Positions 57,199-64,000 of a stretch of 64,000 nt of DNA are shown in pieces. The notes under the pieces are model-generated. The model was not told where the DNA came from. It was given only the letters and a program-made list of their open reading frames with translations, and made no database searches. The number at the start of each line of letters is the position of its first letter. Positions within the stretch are counted from its first letter, which is position 1. Source of the stretch: Bacillus pseudomycoides DSM 12442. Lineage in GTDB: Bacteria; Bacillota; Bacilli; Bacillales; Bacillaceae_G. The stretch is from the NCBI RefSeq assembly GCF_000161455.1, contig NZ_CM000745.1, positions 3,913,462-3,977,461 on the forward strand, read 5' to 3'. Position numbers and translations under genes: made by a program.

Positions 57199-58983
57199 GT
57201 GCACGAGCATTTAAAAGAAAAATTATCAATTTTACCAGATCAACCAGGCTGTTACTTAATGAAAGATAAGCAAGGAACGGTTATATATGTCGGGAAGGCA
57301 AAGGTGTTAAAAAATCGTGTGCGCTCGTATTTTACTGGTTCACATGATGGGAAGACACTCCGTCTTGTCGGAGAAATTGTTGATTTTGAATATATTGTTA
57401 CCTCCTCGAATCTAGAGGCACTTATTTTAGAATTAAATTTAATCAAAAAATATGATCCAAAATATAATATCCAATTAAAAGATGATAAAACATATCCATT
57501 TATTAAAATTACAGCTGAAAAACAGCCACGTTTGCTCATTACGAGAAATGTAAAAAAGGATAAAGGGAAGTATTTTGGTCCGTATCCAAATGCGCAATCA
57601 GCTCATGAAACAAAAAAACTATTAGATCGCATGTATCCGCTTCGGAAATGTACAAATATACCAGATAAAGTTTGTTTATATTATCATATGGGACAATGCT
57701 TAGCACCTTGTGTACAAGAGGTAACGGATGAACAGAATCAAGAAATTGTAGATGGAATTGTTAAGTTTTTGAATGGTGGACATAAAGAAGTTCGTTCAGA
57801 ATTAGAAGCGAAAATGTATGAAGCATCGGAAAAATTAGAGTTTGAACGTGCAAAAGAATTACGTGATCAAATTTCTCATATAGATGCGATTATGGAAAAG
57901 CAGAAGATGATTATGAGCGACTTAGTTGACCGCGATGTGTTTGGTTATGCGGTGGATAAAGGCTGGATGTGCGTGCAAGTTTTCTTTGTCCGAAAAGGTA
58001 AGTTAATCGAGCGCGATGTTTCTATGTTCCCAATTTATGATGAGCCGGAAGAAGGGTTTTTAACATTTATCGGTCAATTTTATGAACAAAACAATCATTT
58101 TAAACCAAAGGAAATTGTAGTGCCAGGCAGTATTGATCCTGAATTAGTAGAGCGTTTTTTAGAAGTGGATGTAACGCAGCCAAAACGAGGAAAGAAAAAA
58201 GACCTCGTTGAATTAGCAAACAAGAATGCGAAGATCGCTTTAGGGGAGAAGTTTTATTTAATTGAACGTGATGAAGAGCGAACAATTAAGGCTGTTGAAA
58301 ATTTAGGTAAGCAGCTTGACATTGAAACACCATATCGTATTGAAGCATTTGATAACTCAAATATTCAAGGGACGAATCCAGTTTCAGCAATGATTGTCTT
58401 TATTGATGGAAAACCAGCGAAAAAAGAGTATCGAAAATATAAGATAAAGACAGTTCAAGGGCCAGATGATTATGAATCGATGCGAGAGGTTGTACGCCGG
58501 CGGTATACGCGTGCTTTAAAAGAGAATTTGCCACTACCTGATTTAATTGTGATTGATGGCGGGAAAGGACATCTTGCAGCTGCTAGTGATGTGCTTGAAA
58601 ATGAACTTGGCTTATATATTCCGATGGCTGGACTTGTTAAGGATGATAAACACCGTACATCGCATTTAATGATTGGTGATCCTCCTGATCCTGTTATGCT
58701 TGAAAGAAATAGCCAAGAATTTTATTTATTGCAGCGTATTCAAGACGAGGTACACCGATTTGCAATTACATTTCACCGTCAGCTTCACGGGAAATCAGTG
58801 ATTCAATCTGCTTTAGATGGGATTCCTGGAGTTGGTGAAAAGCGAAAAAAAGTATTGTTAAAACATTTTGGCTCCCTAAAAAAGATGAAAGAAGCTTCTG
58901 TGACGGAATTTGTCGAAGCGGGAATGCCGCAAAATGTTGCAGAAACCATTTATTCCTATTTAACAGATAAGAAGACGTTGTAG
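57199..58983 (+). CDS. uvrC: UvrABC system protein C
   Basis: Makes both incisions in nucleotide excision repair. The 594-residue protein has the GIY-YIG nuclease at the N-terminus (QPGCYLMKDKQGTVIYVGKA), the Cys-rich region CLYYHMGQCLAPC, a UVR motif near 200-230, the RNase H-like nuclease (EAFDNSNIQGTNPVSAMIVF, LIVIDGGKGHL) and a helix-hairpin-helix at the end (IPGVGEKRKKVLLKHFG). I use GTG 57199 (HEHLKEKL), 7 bases after GGGGG; TTG 57193 is closer than usual. The 284 bases between the zinc-ribbon pseudogene and uvrC show nothing beyond AT-rich promoter-like sequence. Confidence 0.95.
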   Translation: MHEHLKEKLSILPDQPGCYLMKDKQGTVIYVGKAKVLKNRVRSYFTGSHDGKTLRLVGEIVDFEYIVTSSNLEALILELNLIKKYDPKYNIQLKDDKTYPFIKITAEKQPRLLITRNVKKDKGKYFGPYPNAQSAHETKKLLDRMYPLRKCTNIPDKVCLYYHMGQCLAPCVQEVTDEQNQEIVDGIVKFLNGGHKEVRSELEAKMYEASEKLEFERAKELRDQISHIDAIMEKQKMIMSDLVDRDVFGYAVDKGWMCVQVFFVRKGKLIERDVSMFPIYDEPEEGFLTFIGQFYEQNNHFKPKEIVVPGSIDPELVERFLEVDVTQPKRGKKKDLVELANKNAKIALGEKFYLIERDEERTIKAVENLGKQLDIETPYRIEAFDNSNIQGTNPVSAMIVFIDGKPAKKEYRKYKIKTVQGPDDYESMREVVRRRYTRALKENLPLPDLIVIDGGKGHLAAASDVLENELGLYIPMAGLVKDDKHRTSHLMIGDPPDPVMLERNSQEFYLLQRIQDEVHRFAITFHRQLHGKSVIQSALDGIPGVGEKRKKVLLKHFGSLKKMKEASVTEFVEAGMPQNVAETIYSYLTDKKTL

Positions 58984-59006
58984 TTTACAATGTCTTCTAT
59001 TTTTTG
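58971..59006 (+). terminator. Rho-independent terminator overlapping the uvrC stop
   Basis: AGAAGACGTTGTA / TACAATGTCTTCT stem around GTT with TTTTTT. The stop codon TAG is inside the stem. Confidence 0.8.
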
Positions 59007-59060
59007 ATATAATTTCAGAAGATTAAAAATTATTAAAAATGAATGAATATGCAATATAAA

Positions 59061-59210
59061 TCCATTTTGATTTTTCGACATATAAGCTGTAGCTATGAAA
59101 ACAAAAACAGTTCTTCACACATTTCCTCCTTTTGTTTACACACGGTAGGGGGAGAAAAAAGGCACTGACCGCTTCTATGCATGGCCGGATACTCTCTCCC
59201 ACCTAAAAAG
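59061..59210 (-). repeat. Dispersed repeat, copy A (about 150 bp), unnamed
   Basis: On the minus strand it reads GTGGGAGAGAGTATCCGGCC, ATGCATAGAAGCGGT, later AAACAAAAGGAGGAAATGTG, TTGTTTTCATAGCTACAGC and GAAAAATCAAAATGGA. The same order of segments occurs on the plus strand at 63318-63453. The GGTGGGAGAGAG at one end can pair with TCTCCCCCTACC inside. I do not know its name; it may be another member of the bcr repeat series. Confidence 0.6.
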
Positions 59211-59295
59211 AAATGGTTTATGTCGTTTTTTTAATTTGGATTTATATAGAAAAGTCAACTAAACCTATATGTCTAGTTGACTGTTAATGTAGATT

Positions 59296-59745
59296 CTACA
59301 CTTCGATAGGATCTTTTACGTCCCATTTCACAAGAAATGTGATAGAATCCGAACGTTTTTTTTGCTCTTCATATGACTCTGCAACAACATTTCGTTGCTT
59401 TTGAATTTGTTCTGCAACAAATCCAGTTTCTAATTGGTAAGAAGAATGTCTATTTTGCTTTTGACGCTCTGTAATGAGCGGGCCTGTTAGCTGAAAATGC
59501 ATTTCACGGCGTTTATGCTCGATGATGTTCAAGCGACCCCAGCCAGCTTTTTCAAAAAAATAAATGACTTCTTCAATCGTCTCTAGCGGATATTTTCGTG
59601 CTAGGTTTCTGCCGGCCCAGTATAAGATGTCATCTAATTCTTTACCAATTAGGTCAGGTAGTACTTCTTCCCGCAGCAGTTCATAAGCGAAAGCGTTCAA
59701 TGAAACATCTTCTAAAGATGCTATATCAATTGTATTTTTGCTCAA
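59296..59745 (-). CDS. yslB: YslB family protein
   Basis: The 149-residue protein (SLEDVSLNAFAYELLREEVL, LDDILYWAGRNLARKYP, FFEKAGWGRLNIIEHKRREM) belongs to the YslB/DUF2507 family, which has the fold of small heme/V4R-like binding domains. It occupies the B. subtilis position between uvrC and sdhC. The start is TTG 59745 with AGAGGGGA upstream; no nearby ATG fits. Function is unknown. Confidence 0.88.
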   Translation of the reverse strand: MSKNTIDIASLEDVSLNAFAYELLREEVLPDLIGKELDDILYWAGRNLARKYPLETIEEVIYFFEKAGWGRLNIIEHKRREMHFQLTGPLITERQKQNRHSSYQLETGFVAEQIQKQRNVVAESYEEQKKRSDSITFLVKWDVKDPIEV

Positions 59746-59849
59746 AATATTCCCCTCTTTCTATAGGGATTATTATATAACATTTCCCATTTATAAAAAC
59801 AGCACTTTCTTTAGGAAAATCTAAATATATAGAAAGAAAAAAGGAAGTG

Positions 59850-59922
59850 GCAAATTATATGCAAATTATGTACAAATTATGTATACGTTTTCTTGACGCT
59901 TCGACAAAAATAGGAGTAAAAT
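59850..59922 (+). promoter_or_regulatory. sdh promoter region with three tandem 11-base repeats
   Basis: GCAAATTATAT, GCAAATTATGT and ACAAATTATGT follow one another without gap at 59850-59882. Ten bases later come TTGACG (59893-59898) and TAAAAT (59917-59922) with an 18-base spacer. An AT-rich leader of about 130 nt leads to the sdhC start. The repeats lie where an activator or repressor of the operon could bind. Confidence 0.55.
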
Positions 59923-60057
59923 GAATTTGGTATCAAATTATGCTGAAATATTTCGAATAATTTTTTCAGTTTTTCTTATAGCAATAGTGAAAAAACATTA
60001 TTGTTATAAACTAATACTGAAAGCAGCAGTTAAACACTCAAGGGGGGTAATGGGGAC

Positions 60058-60684
60058 ATGAAAGGCCGCGAGTATACGTTTCGCAAGTGGCACTCATTAA
60101 TGGGGGTCATTCCGGTTGGTGTCTTTTTGACGCAACATTTAGTAGTAAACAATTTTGCAACAAGAGGGGCAGAGGCTTTTAACAAAGCTGCTCATTTTAT
60201 GGAGCTCCTTCCATTCCGGTATGCGCTAGAAATTTTCGTCATCTTTTTACCGATACTGTACCATGCTATATATGGATTATATATTGCATTTACAGCTAAG
60301 AACAATGCGACATCTTATAGTTATTTCCGTAACTGGATGTTCGTCTTCCAACGAATCTCAGGTGTCGTTACGCTTATTTTCTTATCTTGGCACGTTTGGG
60401 AAACACGTATTCAGGCAGCAATGGGTAAGCAGGTAAATTATGACATGATGGCAGATATTTTAAGCAACCCAGTTATGTTTGGTTTCTACTTAGTTGGGGT
60501 TGTATCAACAATTTTCCACTTTGCGAATGGATTATGGACATTCTGCATTAGCTGGGGAATTACAGTATCGCCACGTTCACAACGTATCTCTACTTATGTA
60601 ACATTAGCTATTTTCTTAGGTTTATCTTATGTAGGTGTGAGTGCATTATTAGCGTTCATCGATCCACAGCTAGCAAATCAGTAA
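60058..60684 (+). CDS. sdhC: Succinate dehydrogenase cytochrome b558 subunit
   Basis: Di-heme membrane anchor of complex II, 208 residues with five membrane helices, as in B. subtilis SdhC. Heme ligands are expected among the His residues at the ends of helices: WHSLMGVIP (near 12), TQHLVVNNF (near 25), LYHAIYGLY (near 70), LSWHVWETR (near 113) and FHFANGLWTF (near 155). AAGGGGGGTAATGGGGAC precedes the ATG; such a G-rich site is the sort targeted by the C-rich sRNA FsrA in B. subtilis (inference). First gene of sdhCAB. Confidence 0.95.
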   Translation: MKGREYTFRKWHSLMGVIPVGVFLTQHLVVNNFATRGAEAFNKAAHFMELLPFRYALEIFVIFLPILYHAIYGLYIAFTAKNNATSYSYFRNWMFVFQRISGVVTLIFLSWHVWETRIQAAMGKQVNYDMMADILSNPVMFGFYLVGVVSTIFHFANGLWTFCISWGITVSPRSQRISTYVTLAIFLGLSYVGVSALLAFIDPQLANQ

Positions 60685-60697
60685 GGAGTGGGAGAGC

Positions 60698-62491
60698 ATG
60701 AAAGGGAAACTTATAGTAGTCGGTGGTGGCTTAGCCGGCTTAATGGCAACGATTAAGGCAGCAGAAGCAGGAGTAAACGTGGAACTGTTCTCTTTAGTAC
60801 CAGTAAAACGTTCGCATTCTGTATGTGCACAGGGTGGCATGAACGGTGCTGTAAATACGAAAGGTGAAGGGGATTCTCCATGGATTCACTTTGACGATAC
60901 AATCTATGGTGGTGACTTCTTAGCGAACCAGCCGCCAGTTAAAGCAATGTGTGAAGCAGCGCCTGGTATTATTCATTTAATGGACCGTATGGGTGTTATG
61001 TTTAACCGTACAGAAGAAGGACTTCTTGATTTCCGTCGTTTCGGGGGAACACAACATCACCGTACAGCATTCGCTGGTGCAACAACTGGCCAACAATTAT
61101 TGTACGCATTAGATGAGCAAGTACGCCGTCATGAAGTAGCAGGACTTGTAACGAAATATGAAGGTTGGGATTTCTTACGTGCTGTTGTGGATGACGAAGG
61201 CGTATGTCGCGGAATCGTCGCACAAGACTTACAATCTATGGAGATTAAGAGTTTCCAAGCTGATGCCGTAATTATGGCAACAGGGGGCCCTGGTATCATC
61301 TTCGGAAAATCAACAAACTCTATTATTAATACAGGTACAGCAGCATCTGCTGTATATCAACAAGGTGCATATTATGCGAATGGTGAGTTCATTCAAATTC
61401 ACCCAACAGCAATTCCTGGGGACGATAAGTTACGTCTAATGAGTGAATCTGCACGTGGTGAAGGTGGACGCGTATGGACGTATAAAGACGGTAAGCCATG
61501 GTACTTCTTAGAAGAGAAATATCCTGCATATGGAAACCTTGTGCCTCGTGATATCGCAACGCGTGAAATTTTTGACGTGTGTGTCGAGCAAAAACTAGGT
61601 ATTAACGGTGAAAACATGGTATATCTAGATCTTTCTCATAAAGATCCGAAAGAACTAGATATTAAACTTGGTGGAATTATTGAAATCTATGAAAAGTTCA
61701 CAGGTGATGATCCTCGTAAACTACCGATGAAAATCTTCCCTGCTGTTCATTATTCAATGGGCGGACTATGGGTTGATTATAAGCAAATGACAAGTATTCC
61801 AGGGTTATTTGCAGCAGGTGAGTGTGATTACTCTATGCACGGTGGTAACCGATTAGGTGCTAACTCGTTACTTTCAGCGATTTATGGCGGTATGGTAGCG
61901 GGACCAAATGCGATTGAATATATGAAAGGTCTTTCAAAATCATCTGATGCTGTTTCATCTACTTTATACGAGCAAAATGAATTAATCGAAACAGAGAAAT
62001 TTAACAATATTTTAACGTTAGATGGTAATGAAAATGCATATGTTCTTCATAAAGAGCTTGGAGAATGGATGACGGATAACGTTACAGTAGTTCGTGAAAA
62101 TAAAAAGTTATTAGAAACAGATGCGAAAATTCAAGAGTTAATGGAACGTTATAAACGCATTAACATTAACGATACAGCAAAATGGAGTAACCAAGGTGCT
62201 TCGTTTACACGCCAACTGGCAAATATGTTTGAATTAGCTCGTGTTATTACAATTGGTGCGTATAACCGTAATGAAAGCCGCGGTGCGCATTATAAACCAG
62301 AATTCCCAAATCGTGATGATGCGAACTTCTTAAAAACTACAATGGCGAAGTTTGAAGGAGAAGGAAATGCACCGGCATTCCATTACGAAGACGTTGATGT
62401 TTCATTAATCAAACCACGTAAACGTGATTATTCTTCAAAACATGATGTAGCTGCTAAGGGTGAAGAGAAGGGGGATAAACAACATGTCTGA
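60698..62491 (+). CDS. sdhA: Succinate dehydrogenase flavoprotein subunit
   Basis: Oxidises succinate to fumarate with covalently bound FAD; 597 residues. The FAD-binding start is VVGGGLAGLMATIKAAEAG, the histidyl-FAD attachment lies in VKRSHSVCAQGGMNGAVN (near 40), and active-site segments include FIQIHPTAIPGDDK (near 230), SESARGEGGRVW and the late HGGNRLGANSLL. Typical Bacillus complex II. AAGGAGTGGGAG precedes the ATG, 13 bases after sdhC; it overlaps sdhB by 8 bases. Confidence 0.97.
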   Translation: MKGKLIVVGGGLAGLMATIKAAEAGVNVELFSLVPVKRSHSVCAQGGMNGAVNTKGEGDSPWIHFDDTIYGGDFLANQPPVKAMCEAAPGIIHLMDRMGVMFNRTEEGLLDFRRFGGTQHHRTAFAGATTGQQLLYALDEQVRRHEVAGLVTKYEGWDFLRAVVDDEGVCRGIVAQDLQSMEIKSFQADAVIMATGGPGIIFGKSTNSIINTGTAASAVYQQGAYYANGEFIQIHPTAIPGDDKLRLMSESARGEGGRVWTYKDGKPWYFLEEKYPAYGNLVPRDIATREIFDVCVEQKLGINGENMVYLDLSHKDPKELDIKLGGIIEIYEKFTGDDPRKLPMKIFPAVHYSMGGLWVDYKQMTSIPGLFAAGECDYSMHGGNRLGANSLLSAIYGGMVAGPNAIEYMKGLSKSSDAVSSTLYEQNELIETEKFNNILTLDGNENAYVLHKELGEWMTDNVTVVRENKKLLETDAKIQELMERYKRININDTAKWSNQGASFTRQLANMFELARVITIGAYNRNESRGAHYKPEFPNRDDANFLKTTMAKFEGEGNAPAFHYEDVDVSLIKPRKRDYSSKHDVAAKGEEKGDKQHV

Positions 62492-63245
62492 GAAAACAAT
62501 CCGCCTCATCATTACGAGACAAGATGGACCAGATGCACAATCGTTTGATCAGGAATTTGAAATTCCATATCGCCCAAATATGAATATTATTTCGGCTCTT
62601 ATGGAAATTCGTCGTAATCCTGTTGATGCAAAAGGAAATCATACGACTCCGGTTGCATGGGATATGAACTGTTTAGAAGAAGTATGTGGTGCTTGTTCTA
62701 TGGTAATTAACGGTAAACCACGTCAATCATGTACAGCTCTTATCGATAAATTAGAACAACCAGTTCGTATAAAACCGATGAAGACATTCCCAGTAGTACG
62801 TGATTTACAAGTTGATCGTAGTCGTATGTTTGATGCTTTGAAACGTGTTAAGGCTTGGGTTCCAATCGATGGTACGTATGATTTAGGACCAGGACCAAGA
62901 ATGCCAGAGAAAAAGCGTCAATGGGCATATGAACTTTCAAAATGTATGACATGTGGTGTTTGCTTAGAATCATGTCCGAACGTAAACAGTAAATCTGACT
63001 TTATCGGACCAGCGCCGCTTTCACAAGCACGTTTATTTAACTCACATCCAACTGGTGAAATGCATAAAGCAGAGCGCTTACGTGCAATTATGGGTGATGG
63101 TGGCCTTGCGAACTGTGGTAACTCGCAAAACTGCGTACAATCATGTCCAAAAGGTATCCCGTTAACAACTTCAATTGCAGCATTAAACCGTGATACAACA
63201 ATTCAGTCGTTTAAAGATTTCTTTGGTAGCGACAATAACTATTAA
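62484..63245 (+). CDS. sdhB: Succinate dehydrogenase iron-sulfur subunit
   Basis: Passes electrons from SdhA to the quinone through three clusters; 253 residues. [2Fe-2S] ligands are in NCLEEVCGACSMVINGKPRQ (with the final Cys soon after), and the 4Fe and 3Fe clusters in SKCMTCGVCLESCPNVN and GNSQNCVQSCPKGIP. ATG 62484 is preceded by AAGGGGG and lies inside the end of sdhA, giving translational coupling. Confidence 0.97.
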   Translation: MSEKTIRLIITRQDGPDAQSFDQEFEIPYRPNMNIISALMEIRRNPVDAKGNHTTPVAWDMNCLEEVCGACSMVINGKPRQSCTALIDKLEQPVRIKPMKTFPVVRDLQVDRSRMFDALKRVKAWVPIDGTYDLGPGPRMPEKKRQWAYELSKCMTCGVCLESCPNVNSKSDFIGPAPLSQARLFNSHPTGEMHKAERLRAIMGDGGLANCGNSQNCVQSCPKGIPLTTSIAALNRDTTIQSFKDFFGSDNNY

Positions 63246-63249
63246 TTTA

Positions 63250-63278
63250 TATTGCCTCTTCGAATCGAAGAGGCAATA
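63250..63278 (+). terminator. Hairpin after sdhB
   Basis: ATTGCCTCTTCG / CGAAGAGGCAAT around AAT, a 12-base perfect stem. The tail is AT-rich rather than a pure T run. Confidence 0.65.
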
Positions 63279-63317
63279 TTTATATAAATACAAATGGAAA
63301 AACCGAGATGAAATTCT

Positions 63318-63453
63318 TCTTTTTGGGAGAGAGGATCCGATCATGCATAGAAACGGTAGCCCTATTCTGAGTGAAAACAAAGGGAGAAAATGAGTGTAGG
63401 TCACCTGTTGTTTTCCATAGCCGCGACTGATAGGTTGGAAAATCAAAATGGAT
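63318..63453 (+). repeat. Dispersed repeat, copy B (about 136 bp), unnamed
   Basis: Plus strand: GGGAGAGAGGATCCGATC, ATGCATAGAAACGGT, then AAACAAAGGGAGAAAATGAG, TTGTTTTCCATAGCCGCGAC and GGAAAATCAAAATGGA. It matches copy A at 59061-59210 segment by segment in inverted orientation. An ATG at 63390 inside it, with AGGGAG 5 bases upstream, opens a 38-codon frame (MSVGHLLFSIAATDRLENQN ...) that is closed early in copy A, so coding is doubtful. Confidence 0.6.
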
Positions 63454-63539
63454 ATATGGTTTTTTATCGTTTTAATTTTTTGTTTATTCCGAAAGTTGTT
63501 GTGTGACTTATGAGAATGAGAGAAAAAGGAGAGAAAAAC

Positions 63540-63986
63540 ATGAAGAAGATTTCCTATATTGAAAACCTTGCTAGCTGGGAAAAAGATTTTTCATTTTACA
63601 TTCCTGTGAAAGTTCGTTTTTGTGAAACAGATATGTTTGGACACATGAATAATGGTGTTGCTTTTACATATTTTGAAGAAGCACGTATTGAATTTTTTAA
63701 AGAGCTTGGTTTTATGCAAGAATGGACACATGAAGCGTCAGAAACAATGATTGTTGTTGCTGACTTACAATGTGATTTTTTAAAACAAATTTTCTTCGAT
63801 GAACATTTAAAGGTATATGTAAAAGCTGAAACAATTGGGAATTCTTCTTTGGATTTACACTATATGGTGAAAAATGAAGCGGGAGAAGTTTGTTTAGTAG
63901 GGCGCGGGGCAATGGTGCAAGCCTCAAAGAAAACGGGAAAAGGGGCACCTTGGCCCCAAGAATGGAAGCAAAAGCTACTGCAATAA
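63540..63986 (+). CDS. ysmA: Acyl-CoA thioesterase, 4HBT hotdog fold (YsmA-like)
   Basis: The 148-residue protein has the 4-hydroxybenzoyl-CoA thioesterase core: VRFCETDMFGHMNNGVAFTY (catalytic Asp near 25) leading into the hotdog helix FEEARIEFFKELGF, then beta strands (VVADLQCDFLKQIFFDEHLK, SSLDLHYMVKNEAGEVCLVG). It matches B. subtilis ysmA, located after the sdh genes. ATG 63540 is chosen for AAAGGAGAG upstream; an ATG 10 codons earlier overlaps that site. Substrate unknown. Confidence 0.87.
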   Translation: MKKISYIENLASWEKDFSFYIPVKVRFCETDMFGHMNNGVAFTYFEEARIEFFKELGFMQEWTHEASETMIVVADLQCDFLKQIFFDEHLKVYVKAETIGNSSLDLHYMVKNEAGEVCLVGRGAMVQASKKTGKGAPWPQEWKQKLLQ

Positions 63987-64000
63987 TGAATGCAAAAAAA

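Noticed and set aside
63390..63506. 38-codon frame inside repeat copy B
   Set aside because: The corresponding frame in copy A is cut short and shows no protein-level conservation; treated as part of the repeat.
1..64000. Secondary-metabolite, toxin or defence gene cluster
   Set aside because: I looked for polyketide/peptide synthetase modules, restriction-modification, retron, Abi or toxin-antitoxin pairs. Only isolated CPBP proteins and an ABC exporter are present, which do not make a defence system by themselves.

Overview
The window is a 64 kb stretch of a low-GC Firmicute chromosome. Gene order (polA-mutM-ytaF-coaE-gapB-speD-nrdR-dnaB-dnaI-ytxC-thrS-infC-rpmI-rplT ... pheST-rnhC-zapA-cvpA-polX-mutS2-lcfA-fadR-fadB-etfBA-trxA-uvrC-yslB-sdhCAB) follows the Bacillus backbone. 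Protein sequences, insertions relative to B. subtilis, and several copies of a roughly 160-bp repeat that I recognise as bcr1 place it in the Bacillus cereus group. Species cannot be fixed from the window alone. I see no rRNA, tRNA, CRISPR array, prophage or complete insertion sequence.

Layout. 1-9.3 kb: DNA replication and repair (polA end, mutM, dnaB, dnaI, nrdR), CoA synthesis, gluconeogenic gapB and the polyamine gene speD. 9.3-16.2 kb: thrS behind a threonine T-box, the infC-rpmI-rplT operon behind an L20-type leader, an alcohol dehydrogenase, a dimeric dUTPase and an M42 peptidase. 16.2-23.3 kb: accessory block with a TetR regulator divergent from a two-gene drug-efflux operon, CPBP membrane proteases (one intact, one truncated), an HD protein and sspI. 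23.3-31.8 kb: a TrmH-type methylase, pheST (Phe T-box), a putative spore-surface protein, asnS (Asn T-box) and an SDR of foreign appearance. 31.8-38.8 kb: rnhC, zapA, cvpA, polX, mutS2 and a pseudouridine synthase. 38.8-43.6 kb: a BrnQ-type permease behind a second threonine-type T-box, a 2OG-Fe(II) hydroxylase bracketed by inverted bcr1 copies, an RlmI-like methylase and ywbE. 43.7-50.6 kb: a two-component system, one ABC ATPase with three paralogous permeases, a frameshifted DUF4097 gene, a DinB protein and a broken ECF sigma gene. 50.7-56.4 kb: the FadR fatty-acid-degradation regulon (lcfA, fadR, fadB, etfB, etfA) and trxA. 56.4-64 kb: tandem bcr1, a frameshifted zinc-ribbon gene, uvrC, yslB, sdhCAB and a thioesterase.

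How the parts work together. Four T-box leaders in one window (thrS, pheS, asnS, brnQ) allow the specifier codon to be read by internal comparison. ACC, TTC, AAC and ACC all precede the same downstream motif, so the brnQ-family permease should answer to tRNA-Thr rather than to a branched-chain tRNA. The fatty-acid genes share near-palindromic FadR-type operators at lcfA and fadR. The speD gene has a strong promoter followed by a leader of about 150 nt with a possible pseudoknot and a C-rich stretch complementary to its own ribosome binding site; I regard this as the best candidate for an undescribed regulatory RNA here.

The most distinctive structural signal is the repeat population: bcr1 copies that are full-length, internally deleted, tandem, and twice joined directly to a stop codon, plus a second unnamed repeat of about 140-150 bp present in two inverted copies around yslB-sdhCAB.
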